A stretch of 64,000 nucleotides of DNA. It comes from DUQW01 sp050953805 (GTDB lineage Bacteria > Bacillota_I > Bacilli_A > Acholeplasmatales > Acholeplasmataceae). Below the pieces are notes generated by a model. The model was not told the DNA's origin. It was given only the letters and a program-made list of their open reading frames with translations, and ran no database searches. Below are positions 51,182-62,067 of this stretch, one piece after another. The translations under genes were made by a program, and so were the position numbers. The first letter of the stretch is position 1; each line of letters begins with the position of its first letter. The stretch covers positions 124,001-188,000 of the forward strand of contig JBMNNE010000001.1 of the NCBI GenBank assembly GCA_050953805.1. Direction: 5' to 3'.

Positions 51182-52206
51182 GATTTTTTCTCTTGAATAC
51201 TTCTCAATTGACCACAAGCAGCATCAATATCATGACCTTGCTCTTTTCTTAAAGTCACATCAAGACCTCCTCTTTTTAAATAATGTAAAAACTTTTTCAT
51301 TTTTAAATCTGTAGATCTTTTATATGGTGATTCAAATACCGCATTATAAGGAATCAAATTAATATACACGTTCATCCCTTTTAATAAATTAACCAATTCG
51401 GTCGCATCATTTTCGCTATCATTGACACCATCAATTAAAATATATTCAATAGTTACACGACGATTAGTAACTTCTAAATAATATTTAGTAGCATCAATCA
51501 CTTGTGAAACGTTGTATACATTGTTAATTTTCATTAATTTAGATCTTACTTCATCTGTTGCAGCATGAAGTGAAATTGCTAAATTTACTTGTAATTTTAA
51601 ATCAGCAAATTCATATATTTTAGGGACAATACCACTAGTTGATACCGTTAGTCTTCTGGCCCCAATATTAAATCCTTTTTGATCATTTAATATCTTTAAT
51701 AAATCAACAACATTATCGAAATTATCAAATGGTTCACCTATTCCCATTAAAACAACTGAACTTATCTTATCATCAATTAGTTTTTCAGATTCAATAATTT
51801 GTAAAACCATTTCACCGACATCTAAATTGCGTTTTTTCTTTAATAAACCAGATGCACAAAACGAGCAACCAATATTACAACCAATTTGAGTTGAAATACA
51901 AATACTATTACCGTAATGATGTCTCATAACTACTGACTCAATTAAATTACCATCACTTAACCGATATAAAAACTTTTCAGTTCCGTCACTTGAAGTTAAC
52001 CTTTGAATAAGCGTTAATTCTGAAAAATAATAATTATTTGTTAGCCATTCAATCAAGTCTTTTGGTAGGTTTTTCATTTGTTCAAAATCGCTAACTCGCT
52101 TTTGATAAAGCCAGTCCCAAACTTGACTGGCACGATATTTTTTATATCCTTGATTAATTAATATTTCTACTAAATTATCAAAAGTATAATTATAAATTAA
52201 TTTCAT
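51178..52206 (-). CDS. rlmN: 23S rRNA/tRNA adenine C2-methyltransferase RlmN
   Basis: A radical SAM enzyme methylating A2503 of 23S rRNA and A37 of some tRNAs. 342 residues with the cluster motif C110-x3-C114-x2-C117 (CNIGCSFCASG), the N-terminal YRASQVWDWLYQKRVSDF, VVLMGIGEPFDNFDNVV, LTVSTSGIVPKIYEF, LAISLHAATDEVRSKLMKIN and the C-terminal GHDIDAACGQLRS carrying the catalytic methyl-accepting Cys. Overlaps pheT by 4 bases. Confidence 0.95.
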   Translation of the reverse strand: MKLIYNYTFDNLVEILINQGYKKYRASQVWDWLYQKRVSDFEQMKNLPKDLIEWLTNNYYFSELTLIQRLTSSDGTEKFLYRLSDGNLIESVVMRHHYGNSICISTQIGCNIGCSFCASGLLKKKRNLDVGEMVLQIIESEKLIDDKISSVVLMGIGEPFDNFDNVVDLLKILNDQKGFNIGARRLTVSTSGIVPKIYEFADLKLQVNLAISLHAATDEVRSKLMKINNVYNVSQVIDATKYYLEVTNRRVTIEYILIDGVNDSENDATELVNLLKGMNVYINLIPYNAVFESPYKRSTDLKMKKFLHYLKRGGLDVTLRKEQGHDIDAACGQLRSIQEKKS

Positions 52207-54539
52207 CTAATTTCCGCCTTAAAAACATGTGATAATCGGTTCATAACGCTTTTCATCATTTTATCAACTTCACTTGATTCAAGGGTTGATTCTTTGGAAT
52301 TAAAAGTTAATCTATAAGCTAATGATTGATGACCTTTTGGAATATGTTCGCCTTGATAAACATCAAATAATTCTAAATTAATCAAATATTTACGAGCAGT
52401 TTGTTTAATAATTTGCTCCACTTCTAAAAGATTAACATCTTGGGAAATAACAAATGCGATATCACGTTCTACATTAGGAAATCTACTTACTGTTTCATAC
52501 TCGTTATTATAATCAAGTTCTAGTAAATATTCTAAATCTAATTCAATTAAATAAACTCTATCATCTTTAATAACTTTAGGATGAACTTCACCAATAATAC
52601 CAATGATGTTGTCGTTATGAATAATATATCCTTGACGATAAGGATGGAATGACGGATTATGGCTTTCAGTTAAAGTAGTTTTAACTTTTAATTTTAATAG
52701 TAATTTATCAAGTAATCCCTTAGCATCATAAAAATCAATTTTCATATTGTCTTTTTGCCACAAATTATAATTTAATTTAGAGTTTAGTAAAATTGATAAA
52801 TATTTCTTTTCAATATCTTTAGTATAAACACTGCCGATTTCAAAAATATTTACTAATTTGTTTTGGCGAGAAACATTATATTGATATGTTTTTAAAAGTC
52901 CATTTAACAAACTTTGTCTCATTACCATTCGCTCTTCAGTTAATGGCATTAATATTTGATAAGGTTCACCTAAATTATTAAAATCATGAACTGATTTTAT
53001 ATCAGTTAAACTATATGTAATAATCTCATGTAGACCTTGAGAAGCCAAATGGTTGCGGAGCATCGTTTTCTTATCATCAACTTTTCTTTTACCACCTTCA
53101 AGATCGTCAACTAATGGTTGATTAGAAATTTTATTAAAGCCATACAAACGTCCAATTTCTTCTGCTATATCAGCTGGTATTTTTAAGTCAGGTCTTCTTA
53201 ATGGGACTTTGACTACTACTTCTTTATCCTTTAGTTTTACATCTAAATGAAGACTTTCTAACATACTAACCATTTTCTTTGTGGAAAGTTTAGTTCCTAA
53301 AATTTTATTAATATATTTAGGATCAAAAGTTATCGTATGTGGTTTTAATACTTTAGTTTGACAAGTAGAAATTCCACGATAAATTCTAGCGTCTGCATAT
53401 TCTATTAATAAATATGTAGCTGTCTCTAAAGCTAATCGAACAATGCTTTGATCAACACTGCGTTCATAACGAAGTGATGAGTCACTTCTTCCAATTTTTC
53501 CAGCAGTCTTTTGAATGCGTTCTGGCATAAAGTGAGCTGCCTCGATAAGAACTTTAGTTGTCGTAGGTAAAACCATTGAATTTTTTAATCCGACAACGCC
53601 ACCGATAGCCATCGGTGTCTTACCGTTAGTAATAACTAAATCTCCTTTTGATAATGTATAAGTTTTATCGCCCAGCGATTCCACCACTTCACCTTCACGA
53701 GCACTTCTTACTAACACTTCATTGCTACCAAAATGTTCATAGTCAAACATATGAAGTGGCGTTCCATATTCAAATAAAATGAAATTAGAAATATCAACGA
53801 CATTATTAATTGGTTCAATTCCGCGTTTTATTAACTCACTTTGAAGCCACCATGGTGATGGTTTAATCACAACTTCAGCAACTCTTGCATGATAAAGGGT
53901 ACAACCATCATCCTCAATGGTTACCTTAACTGGGTTAGGAATATCTATTTCTTTAATATCAAAAATAGGTAATGTTATTTTTTGACCAGTAACTGCTGCT
54001 AAATCATAAGCATAACCCAAAACTGATAATAAACGACCACTATTTGGCGTTAAATCTAACTCCATAACGAAACCTGAAAACTTTAATGCTTCTAGTGCAT
54101 CTATACCAAGTTCAACCGGATATGGAAAAGTAAAAATACCACCCTCATATTCTTCAGGAATATCTTTAACATGAAGTTCAGCTAGTGAACAAATCATTCC
54201 TTCACTTTTTTGGCCACGAATTACTGCATCTTTAATTTCAAAATCTCCTGGTAAAACTGCTCCAACTAAAGCAACCACTACATATTGACCTGCTTCAACA
54301 TTAGTTGCCCCACAAACGATGTCTTTAATCACACCATTTCCTACATCAACTCTAGTTAATGATAAAGTGTCAGCATTTGGATGTTTTCCCTTTGAAACAA
54401 CACGACCAGTAACAATTTTAGAAGCCTGAACATAATTAGGGATATAAGAATCGACTTCGGCAATATGTTCATTTGTTAAATCATAAATATTTTCAGGAAT
54501 TTTAACCCATTTTTCTAATTGTGTTTTAGTAATAATCAT
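52203..54539 (-). CDS. pheT: Phenylalanyl-tRNA synthetase beta subunit
   Basis: A 778-residue beta subunit with an N-terminal EMAP-like tRNA-binding domain (VVSKGKHPNADTLSLTRVDVG, IVCGATNVEAGQYVVVAL), B3/B4 editing domain (GIEPINNVVDISNFILFEYGTPLHMFDY), B5 and a C-terminal anticodon-binding FDX domain (FPNVERDIAFVISQDV). All domains are present. It follows pheS by one base. Confidence 0.96.
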   Translation of the reverse strand: MIITKTQLEKWVKIPENIYDLTNEHIAEVDSYIPNYVQASKIVTGRVVSKGKHPNADTLSLTRVDVGNGVIKDIVCGATNVEAGQYVVVALVGAVLPGDFEIKDAVIRGQKSEGMICSLAELHVKDIPEEYEGGIFTFPYPVELGIDALEALKFSGFVMELDLTPNSGRLLSVLGYAYDLAAVTGQKITLPIFDIKEIDIPNPVKVTIEDDGCTLYHARVAEVVIKPSPWWLQSELIKRGIEPINNVVDISNFILFEYGTPLHMFDYEHFGSNEVLVRSAREGEVVESLGDKTYTLSKGDLVITNGKTPMAIGGVVGLKNSMVLPTTTKVLIEAAHFMPERIQKTAGKIGRSDSSLRYERSVDQSIVRLALETATYLLIEYADARIYRGISTCQTKVLKPHTITFDPKYINKILGTKLSTKKMVSMLESLHLDVKLKDKEVVVKVPLRRPDLKIPADIAEEIGRLYGFNKISNQPLVDDLEGGKRKVDDKKTMLRNHLASQGLHEIITYSLTDIKSVHDFNNLGEPYQILMPLTEERMVMRQSLLNGLLKTYQYNVSRQNKLVNIFEIGSVYTKDIEKKYLSILLNSKLNYNLWQKDNMKIDFYDAKGLLDKLLLKLKVKTTLTESHNPSFHPYRQGYIIHNDNIIGIIGEVHPKVIKDDRVYLIELDLEYLLELDYNNEYETVSRFPNVERDIAFVISQDVNLLEVEQIIKQTARKYLINLELFDVYQGEHIPKGHQSLAYRLTFNSKESTLESSEVDKMMKSVMNRLSHVFKAEIR

Positions 54540-54540
54540 T

Positions 54541-55554
54541 TTAAAATTCCTCCGTAAATTGTTTTAAAAATCTAATATCATTTTGATAAAAGTTTCTTAT
54601 ATCTTCAATTTGGTATCTCAACATTGCCAGTCTTTCAACACCAACCCCAAAAGCAAACCCACTAAATTTATTAGGGTCATATCCACCCATCTTTAAGACA
54701 TCAGGATGAACCATACCAGCACCTAAAATTTCAATGTAGTGTTGAGTGCCGTCTTTTTTAGTAAACAAAACATCAACTTCTATGCTTGGTTCAGTAAATG
54801 GGAAGTAAGAAGGTCTTAATCTCATCTTCACATCACCTCTAAATAAATAATCAAGCATATCTTTTAAAGTATGTTTCAAATTAGCAAAATTAATACCTTC
54901 GCCAACAACTAATCCTTCAATTTGCATAAATTGATGACTGTGAGTTTGATCATCTTCATCACGTCTATAGCATTTACCCGGACAAATAATTTTTAATGGC
55001 TTTCCCTTTTTATTTAACATCGTTCTTGCTTGAACTGGTGAGGTATGAGTTCGAAGCAAAGTTTGCGGATCAAAATAAAAAGAATCTTGCATCTCTCGAG
55101 CCGGATGACCTTTTGGTAAATTCATCATTTCAAAATTATATAAATCAAGTTCAATTTCTGGACCGGTTACTACTTCATAACCATTCTTAATAAAATAATT
55201 TGATAGATCTTCAATTACTAAATTAAGTGGATGAATTGAGCCATTCGTAAAATGATCTCCAGGTAAATTAATATTGATTTTTTCACTCTCTAGTTTTTTA
55301 TTTAAATAGGCGTTTTCTAATGCCTCTTTGCGAAGATTAAAATGTGTTAATACGGTATCTTTAGTGTCATTAACTAACTTTCCAAAAGTTGGTCTTTCTT
55401 CAGGAGAAAGATTTCTTAAGTTTCCCATCATTTGGTTAAGTGACCCTCTTTTACTAAAATGAGCATTAAAAACAAGCTCTAAATCTTCTAAGTTTTGCGC
55501 ATCATTAATTTCTTTGATAATTGCTTCTTTTAAATTTTCAAGTTGATTTTTCAT
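54541..55554 (-). CDS. pheS: Phenylalanyl-tRNA synthetase alpha subunit
   Basis: Catalytic class II subunit, 337 residues: HPLNLVIEDLSNYFIKNGYEVV, ARMQDSFYF-type motif (AREMQDSFYFD), RTHTSPVQARTML, ICPGKCYRRDEDDQTHSHQFMQIEGLVV (motif 2) and GFAFGVGVERLAMLRYQIEDIR (motif 3). GAGGTA precedes the ATG. No T-box leader is recognised in the ~200 bases upstream. Confidence 0.96.
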   Translation of the reverse strand: MKNQLENLKEAIIKEINDAQNLEDLELVFNAHFSKRGSLNQMMGNLRNLSPEERPTFGKLVNDTKDTVLTHFNLRKEALENAYLNKKLESEKININLPGDHFTNGSIHPLNLVIEDLSNYFIKNGYEVVTGPEIELDLYNFEMMNLPKGHPAREMQDSFYFDPQTLLRTHTSPVQARTMLNKKGKPLKIICPGKCYRRDEDDQTHSHQFMQIEGLVVGEGINFANLKHTLKDMLDYLFRGDVKMRLRPSYFPFTEPSIEVDVLFTKKDGTQHYIEILGAGMVHPDVLKMGGYDPNKFSGFAFGVGVERLAMLRYQIEDIRNFYQNDIRFLKQFTEEF

Positions 55555-55692
55555 GTTATCTACCTCACTTTTATATTATAACATATATCATATGTTAGTA
55601 ATCAGGTTAATAGCAATTGTTTCTAATAATTTTAACAGTTATTTTATGTTATCTTTATATGATTTATAGAAAAATATACATTTAGATAAAAT

Positions 55693-55733
55693 AAAAGGCA
55701 CCAAATATCGTTTTGATATTTCGATGCCTTTTT
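55693..55733 (-). terminator. Intrinsic terminator after the Bax-inhibitor-like gene
   Basis: A long stem (AAGGCATCGAAATATC pairing with GATATTTGGTGCCTT, a few wobble pairs) followed on the minus strand by TTTTATTTT. Confidence 0.85.
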
Positions 55734-55751
55734 GAAAATCTAATTATTAAA

Positions 55752-56516
55752 TTATTCTCTTCTTGCAGCAATTAGGATTAACAATCTTAAAATTTGAACA
55801 TAAATCCAAACTAATGTTACCATAAACCCTAATGCAGCAACCCATTCATAGTTTTTTGGAAAACCAGCTTGAACAATGCTATCAGCATAATCAAAGTCTA
55901 ACATTAGCATGAATGCACCAAAAATTATTAAAACAATTGAAACAATAATGGCAACTGCTAAATATTGTCTTGCGAAAATAGCTGGAGCAATCATCGATAA
56001 AATTCCACTAAATAATGATGTTAGCAAAATAGCAATCATTCCCGCAATCATCGCTCTTCTAAATTTGTTAGTCACTCTAAATGTTCTAGAAGTGTACAAA
56101 AATAACATAACTAAGAAAATCGAGCCAACACCTAGTAAAGCAGTAATTGCAACTCCCGGAATAACTGCATTAATTATTGCTGTTAGAGTTCCTAAAAGTG
56201 CACCCTCCCCTAATGAGTATAATATCGAAAATGGCATTGCGACTCTTGGAAAAAAAGTTGCAACTAATACGCTAATAAATGATGTTACAAATGCAATTGA
56301 TAATAAAGCATATAACCAAGGATCAATTTGAACTTGAATTCCTTCTCCTGATTTTGTTAATTGTAAACCAAAAATAACACTAAGTGCTGCGCTAGCAAAT
56401 GTTACTAATAATAAAATAATTGTTTTAGAAGCAACACCACTACTTGTTGCTGCATCTGCGGTAATAACTTGTTGTTTTTCAAGACTTCTAAACACGGGGT
56501 TTGAACTTCTATTCAT
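55752..56516 (-). CDS. Bax inhibitor-1/YccA family membrane protein
   Basis: A 254-residue protein with about seven membrane segments. The start MNRSSNPVFRSLEK and the segments ending LDFDYADSIVQAGFPKNYEWVAALGFMVTLVWIYVQILRLL are typical of the bacterial TMBIM-related Bax1-I group. The di-aspartyl region (LDFDYAD) may serve ion or pH sensing as in YetJ, but this is inferred. Transcribed alone with a terminator. Confidence 0.87.
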   Translation of the reverse strand: MNRSSNPVFRSLEKQQVITADAATSSGVASKTIILLLVTFASAALSVIFGLQLTKSGEGIQVQIDPWLYALLSIAFVTSFISVLVATFFPRVAMPFSILYSLGEGALLGTLTAIINAVIPGVAITALLGVGSIFLVMLFLYTSRTFRVTNKFRRAMIAGMIAILLTSLFSGILSMIAPAIFARQYLAVAIIVSIVLIIFGAFMLMLDFDYADSIVQAGFPKNYEWVAALGFMVTLVWIYVQILRLLILIAARRE

Positions 56517-56562
56517 GTATTATCACTTCCTTTTATCTACCAATATTATATACCTTTAACGA

Positions 56563-59500
56563 TTACAACGCAAACAAACCAACATTAATCACATTTTTTT
56601 CCTCATTTAGATCTTTGAATGCTCCGTAGCTCTCTAATCTATCAAAAGAAGTTTTATTTATTCTAGTTCGATTTCTAATATCATTCCTACTAGTAAACGG
56701 CATTTCTTCTCGGCGATTAACGATGTCAAACGCAACCACTTCACCTAAACCATCTATCGTAACAAATGGCATTCTTAAGCCATCTTCTTCAATTATAAAA
56801 TCTTTAGCTTCCGACTTAAAAATATCAACTGGTAACAGTTTATATCCTCTTTGTAACATCTCCAAGGCTACTCCTAGTGTTACAATTAAATCATTTTCTT
56901 TGGCTGAACGATTAAATTTTTCTTGTAATTCATTAAGTGAGTTAGTAATAGCATTTATTCCTGAAATCATGACTTTATAGTCAAATTGAACTGCTCGTTT
57001 TGAGAAAAACGCGCTATAAAATAATTCTGGTTTATAAACTTTAAACCAAGCAATTCTCATCGCCATAATAATATATGCAGTAGCATGAGCCTTTGGAAAC
57101 ATATACTTAATTTTTCCTGCTGACTCAATATACCATTCAGGTACATTATGTTTTCTCATAATCTCAACATACTCTAACCACTTTGCTTGATGACTTGAAG
57201 GTCTGCCACGTCTAACAAATTCCATAATTTCAAATGCCATTAATGGTTCCATATTATAATCTTTAATTAAGACAACCATAATGTCATCACGACATCCAAT
57301 TAAATCATCAAATGGTATTGCACCATAAGGTGTTTCACCCTTAACAAGATCAATTGCGTTATTTAACCAAACATCAGTTCCATGTGATAATCCAGATATT
57401 TTAACAAGACCAGCAAACGAATTAGGTTTAGTATCTTGTAACATCTCTCTAACAAATTGAGTTCCTAATTCAGGAATACCATAAGATGCTACACCACTTA
57501 ATATTTGTTCTGGTTTCACACCAATCACATCAGTGCCTTGAAATAATTTATAAACCTTTGGATCATCTAATGGAATATCTTGGGCTCTTTGAAATGGAAA
57601 TTCATCTGGATGTTCATGTACATAATCCATCAAAAATTTAATCATCGTTGGATCATCATGACCAAGAATATCAAGTTTCAACAAATTATCTTCGAATGAG
57701 TGATAATCAAAATGAGTTGTTTTCCAAGTGGCAGTTGTATCATCAGCTGGATATTGAATAGGAGTAACATCATATATAGAATGACTCTTTGGTACAACTA
57801 CGATTCCTCCCGGATGTTGTCCGGTAGAACGTCTAACTCCTTCAATTTTTTTAGCTAAACGGTTAATTTGAGCATCCCTAATTTCGAGTTCATGGTCTTC
57901 AATAAATCTTTTGACATAACCGTAAGCATTTCTTTCTGCAACTTTTTGAATAGTTCCCGCTCTAAAAGTGAAATCTTCTCCCAACAATTCTCTAACATAT
58001 TCATGAGCAATTGATTGATAATCACCTGAAAAGTTTAAATCAATATCAGGAACCTTATCCCCTTTGAAACCTAAAAATGTTTCAAACGGGATATTGTGTC
58101 CGTCTTTATTAAGTTTTGCTCCACAAACAGGACATCTTTTATCTGGTAAATCATAACCCGATTCAACACCGTTAATGATTTTATCAAATTTCATTTGTTC
58201 GCGAGTTTGTCCAAATTCAAATATTTCTTCTTGGGTCATTTTAATCGCTGTAAAACAATGATTTGAACAATAATAATGTGGTGGCAATGGATTAACTTCC
58301 GTAACATTCAACAATGTTGCAACTAAACTTGAGCCTACTGAACCTCTTGAACCAACTAAATAACCATCTTCCAATGATTTTTTGACTAATAAATATGATA
58401 TATAGTAAATCGGTGCAAAATGGTTAGAAATAATACTTGATAATTCCTTCTCGACTCGTTTAACAATTAATGGATGTGGATTTTTCCCATATTGATTAGT
58501 TAAATTTTCATAAACAATTCGTTTAACTTCATTATTTATTGAATTAACTCCTAATAAATCTTTGAAAGCGTCATCGTCTAAACTATATAACTCATCTGGA
58601 AATGCTTTAATTGGTTCAATTTTATCATTTAACTTATTCGTATTAGTAACCACTATTTCATAAGCCAAATCTGGTGATAAAAATGAAAAAGACTTAAGCA
58701 TTTCATCTGTAGTTAATAAATGTTGATCAGGACGTTTTTTTGTTTTTAATAATTTATGTATTCCCCCACCAATAAGCGGAGCGTTAATATATATATCACG
58801 ATAAATCTTGTCTTCTTTATTTAAATAATGAACATCCCCAGTGGCAATGACTAATTTATTTAAACTTTTTGCCGCATTAATAATTTTATAAATTGTTGCC
58901 TTAACTATTTCTTCACCGTTTTCACCAATATCTTCAGCAACATGGGTATAAACTTGAGGTGGTTGGACTTCAATATAATCATAAAATTTCATCACTTCAA
59001 GTAGTTGATCGGTTGATTTATTTAGAGCAGTCTCAAAAACTTCCCCTTCATAACAACCACTACCAACTAATAAACCTTCACGGTATTCCTCCAGCAATCT
59101 TTTTAGAAGTCTAGGCCCCTGATAAAAATAAGTGGTAAGGGCTTCACTAACTAATATAAAGAGGTTTTTATATCCTACTTGATTTCTTACTAATATATTA
59201 ACATGTGGTGGAAAAGCCACGTGCTTATATTTTTCATTTTTAGATAAATAATTATTAATATCATGAAACTTTTCAACTCCTAATTTGTATAAATCAAGCA
59301 ACATTAATGAAAATACTTCTTGGGTAGCTTTAGCATCATCGCCTGCGCGATGATGAGTAAAGTTATTAACCTTAAAATATTTAGCTACTGCATCTAAATT
59401 GAATCGTTTTAACTCATTACTATAAAAATATCTCGCTAAATTTAGTGTATCAATTACCGGATTTTGTGGAGCTTCTAATCCTAAATTTATGCAGTTATGA

Positions 59501-61023
59501 ATGATATGGTCTACGTCAAAATGAGCGTTATGAGCAACCAAAACTGTTCCTTTAATAAATTCTAGGAATTTCGGCATAACTTCCTCAATTTGCGGAGCAT
59601 CAACTAACTGTTCATCAGTAATACCAGTTAAATCAGTAATTTTAGCAGATAATTTTCGGTTTGGTGAGACAAAGGTTTCAAATCGATCTGTAACTACACC
59701 TTGGACCATTTTTACCGCTCCAATTTCAATGATCTTATCATTGGTAATTGATAATCCGGTTGTTTCAATATCAAATACAACATATGTGGCTTCTCTTAAA
59801 TTAAAATTAGGAGCCTCATTAGTTATCTTAAACTCTTCATCATCTACTAATTCCATTTCAACACCATAAATCGGTTTAATTTTTAAATTTTTAGACGCTT
59901 TATGAATATCAGGAAAAGCATATAATCCATTGTGATCGGTAAATGCGATTGCCTTATGCCCCCATTTTTCTGCAGTATTTAAATAGGCCTCAACATCAGT
60001 TACAGCATCCATTGGACTCATTTTAGTATGAGTATGGAATTCGATTCTTTTCTCTTTAGCTTTATCCATTCTTTCAACTTTAGTTAAGTTTTTCATAAAG
60101 GTAATAGTATTAGCCATTATCGTCGTATCTTTCAAATATTGATCATATTCCGCATTACCTTCAACTTGAACTAAATCACCTTCTTTAATTGATTCAGCTT
60201 CTAAAAGTTGAGTTTCCGTATTTAAAAACCTCTTGACGACAATAGCATCATCGGGATCAGCAATCGTCATTTGCAAAAGAGTGGCCGTTCTCAGTTTTTT
60301 TATTTCAATATCTATAACTTCACCCTCAACAACAAATCTAGTATCACCAACTTCATTACGGTATTGATGTAATTTATATTGATTAATTGGTATTTCAGAA
60401 ATAGAAATCGATGTAGGTTTAGATTTTCTTCTAGTATCAGTAATTCGCTTTCGTTCCACTTGTCGTTGTTGCTCAATAATTTTCGCTTTTTGAATATTTA
60501 GTTCGTGTTGTGATTTAATATTTTCTTTAATTGATTCTGTAGTAGTTTTAATTTCTTCATCAATAACAGCTTCAACATCAACTAGAAGGCCATATTCGTG
60601 AAACTTTTCTTTTAATTCATTAACTAACCCAATCAAATACTCGCTATCTTGATCAATTTTAATAATATATTTTTCATCTTTATATTCATGTTTAAAAGAT
60701 AAAAATGCTAAAAAGCGTGATTTTTCTTCTGCAACTTCACGACAAATTAAATCAAAATAATCACGCGAATAGTCAGCTAACCTTTTAATCTTATCATAAG
60801 AAAGTTTTACATTAACTTTACTAACAACTCCTGGAATTAAAAAATAAGACTTTAAATTGGTTAAAAAAGGTTTCAAATCGGCAACCGAAACTACTTCCTT
60901 TAACCTAACATTTAAAGTCCATGAATTATCCCCATTGGAAATCTCACAACTTACTAGTTTGGATTCATTAATAATTTTTGATTCAAATTTAGACTGTTGT
61001 AAAAACAAATCGAATTTAGACAT
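56563..61023 (-). CDS. polC: DNA polymerase III alpha subunit PolC (Gram-positive type)
   Basis: The replicative polymerase with built-in proofreading, about 1486 residues from ATG 61023. That start has GGG at proper distance; the longer frame to 61104 has no support. Order: N-terminal domains, OB fold (GDTRFVVEGEVIDIEIKKL), PHP domain (RIEFHTHTKMSPMDAV), DEDDh exonuclease (TYVVFDIETTGLSITNDKIIEIGAV; LVAHNAHFDVDHI; HHRAGDDAKAT) inserted in PHP, then polymerase with GSRGSVGSSLVATL, zinc cysteines (CSNHC, RCPVCGAKL), PDIDLNFSGDYQ (catalytic Asp) and RSTGQHPGGIVV. Conserved features appear intact. Confidence 0.97.
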   Translation of the reverse strand: MSKFDLFLQQSKFESKIINESKLVSCEISNGDNSWTLNVRLKEVVSVADLKPFLTNLKSYFLIPGVVSKVNVKLSYDKIKRLADYSRDYFDLICREVAEEKSRFLAFLSFKHEYKDEKYIIKIDQDSEYLIGLVNELKEKFHEYGLLVDVEAVIDEEIKTTTESIKENIKSQHELNIQKAKIIEQQRQVERKRITDTRRKSKPTSISISEIPINQYKLHQYRNEVGDTRFVVEGEVIDIEIKKLRTATLLQMTIADPDDAIVVKRFLNTETQLLEAESIKEGDLVQVEGNAEYDQYLKDTTIMANTITFMKNLTKVERMDKAKEKRIEFHTHTKMSPMDAVTDVEAYLNTAEKWGHKAIAFTDHNGLYAFPDIHKASKNLKIKPIYGVEMELVDDEEFKITNEAPNFNLREATYVVFDIETTGLSITNDKIIEIGAVKMVQGVVTDRFETFVSPNRKLSAKITDLTGITDEQLVDAPQIEEVMPKFLEFIKGTVLVAHNAHFDVDHIIHNCINLGLEAPQNPVIDTLNLARYFYSNELKRFNLDAVAKYFKVNNFTHHRAGDDAKATQEVFSLMLLDLYKLGVEKFHDINNYLSKNEKYKHVAFPPHVNILVRNQVGYKNLFILVSEALTTYFYQGPRLLKRLLEEYREGLLVGSGCYEGEVFETALNKSTDQLLEVMKFYDYIEVQPPQVYTHVAEDIGENGEEIVKATIYKIINAAKSLNKLVIATGDVHYLNKEDKIYRDIYINAPLIGGGIHKLLKTKKRPDQHLLTTDEMLKSFSFLSPDLAYEIVVTNTNKLNDKIEPIKAFPDELYSLDDDAFKDLLGVNSINNEVKRIVYENLTNQYGKNPHPLIVKRVEKELSSIISNHFAPIYYISYLLVKKSLEDGYLVGSRGSVGSSLVATLLNVTEVNPLPPHYYCSNHCFTAIKMTQEEIFEFGQTREQMKFDKIINGVESGYDLPDKRCPVCGAKLNKDGHNIPFETFLGFKGDKVPDIDLNFSGDYQSIAHEYVRELLGEDFTFRAGTIQKVAERNAYGYVKRFIEDHELEIRDAQINRLAKKIEGVRRSTGQHPGGIVVVPKSHSIYDVTPIQYPADDTTATWKTTHFDYHSFEDNLLKLDILGHDDPTMIKFLMDYVHEHPDEFPFQRAQDIPLDDPKVYKLFQGTDVIGVKPEQILSGVASYGIPELGTQFVREMLQDTKPNSFAGLVKISGLSHGTDVWLNNAIDLVKGETPYGAIPFDDLIGCRDDIMVVLIKDYNMEPLMAFEIMEFVRRGRPSSHQAKWLEYVEIMRKHNVPEWYIESAGKIKYMFPKAHATAYIIMAMRIAWFKVYKPELFYSAFFSKRAVQFDYKVMISGINAITNSLNELQEKFNRSAKENDLIVTLGVALEMLQRGYKLLPVDIFKSEAKDFIIEEDGLRMPFVTIDGLGEVVAFDIVNRREEMPFTSRNDIRNRTRINKTSFDRLESYGAFKDLNEEKNVINVGLFAL

Positions 61024-61134
61024 TTTCATCCCTACTTGTAAAGTCATTATAACATATAAAAAACAAATATTTAAATGATAAATCATTAAAATTTTTAACC
61101 CCATTTATGGTAAAATTAGGGAGGTGGGGTTACT

Positions 61135-62067
61135 ATGCTAATTACCAGTGAAAAACATTATAACACATTAAATAATTACTATATGTCAAAATATGGGAAA
61201 AAAGTATTTAAAGTATCTTTGAATGCTGGTTTTTCTTGTCCTAACATTGACGGCACTGTTGGTCGCGGTGGGTGTTCTTTTTGTTCAACTATGGGTAGTG
61301 GCGAGTTTGCCGGAAATAAACGCGACCCTTTAAAGAAACAATTTGAAGATGTTAAGACAATGATGCATCAAAAATGGCCAGAAGCTTATTATATCCCATA
61401 TTTTCAAGCAAATACGAATACCCATGCCCCGGTTTCTAGATTAAAAGAGTTATTTGAAGAGGCAATAACCCTTGATCCACTAATTGTTGAAATTAGTATT
61501 GCAACAAGACCTGATGCACTACCAGATGATGTCATCAATTATCTTAGTGAACTCAATACTAGGATCCCAGTTCAAGTTGAATTAGGATTACAAACAATCC
61601 ATGATGATATCGCTAAAGATTTAAATCGGTTGACTAATGTTCATACTTTTGATGATGCTGTAAAACGGCTTAGGAAAGAAAATATCGAGGTTGTTGTCCA
61701 TATCATTAATGGTCTACCAGATGAAACAAAAGAGATGATGTTAGACACAATTAGACATATTAATACCCTTGATATTCAAGGAATAAAAATACATATGTTA
61801 AATATCTTATCTAATTCTAAAATGGGACAAGAATATTTAAAAAAACCATTTCAACTTTTAAGTCGAAAAGAATATATTGATATTGTTGTTAATCAAATCA
61901 GACTGCTTAGAAAAGATATCATTATCCATCGATTAACTGGAGATGGATCCTTAGAATTTTTAATTGAGCCTAAATGGATTATTCGTAAATTTACGGTTTT
62001 AAATGATATAGATAAAATCTTAAGGAAAAATAATTGGTATCAAGGTGATTTATATGAGAAAGAGTAA
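61135..62067 (+). CDS. TIGR01212-family radical SAM protein (YtqA/MnmL-like)
   Basis: A 310-residue Elp3-like radical SAM protein. The cluster cysteines are C35, C47 and C50 (FSCPNIDGTVGRGGCSFC; a C-x11-C-x2-C pattern), with YYIPYFQANTNTHAP, EISIATRPDALPDDV, QVELGLQTIHDDIAKDLNR, VVVHIINGLPDET and KIHMLNILSNSKMGQEY. YtqA-type proteins are linked to modification of wobble uridine (cmnm5U to nm5U) in Gram-positive tRNA; that role is from the family and the adjacent ytqB-like gene. It overlaps the following methyltransferase. Confidence 0.87.
   Translation: MLITSEKHYNTLNNYYMSKYGKKVFKVSLNAGFSCPNIDGTVGRGGCSFCSTMGSGEFAGNKRDPLKKQFEDVKTMMHQKWPEAYYIPYFQANTNTHAPVSRLKELFEEAITLDPLIVEISIATRPDALPDDVINYLSELNTRIPVQVELGLQTIHDDIAKDLNRLTNVHTFDDAVKRLRKENIEVVVHIINGLPDETKEMMLDTIRHINTLDIQGIKIHMLNILSNSKMGQEYLKKPFQLLSRKEYIDIVVNQIRLLRKDIIIHRLTGDGSLEFLIEPKWIIRKFTVLNDIDKILRKNNWYQGDLYEKE

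Noticed and set aside
55555..55751. T-box leader upstream of pheS
   Set aside because: The interval is short and lacks the T-box sequence; the hairpin present there ends the downstream Bax-inhibitor-like gene from its own side.
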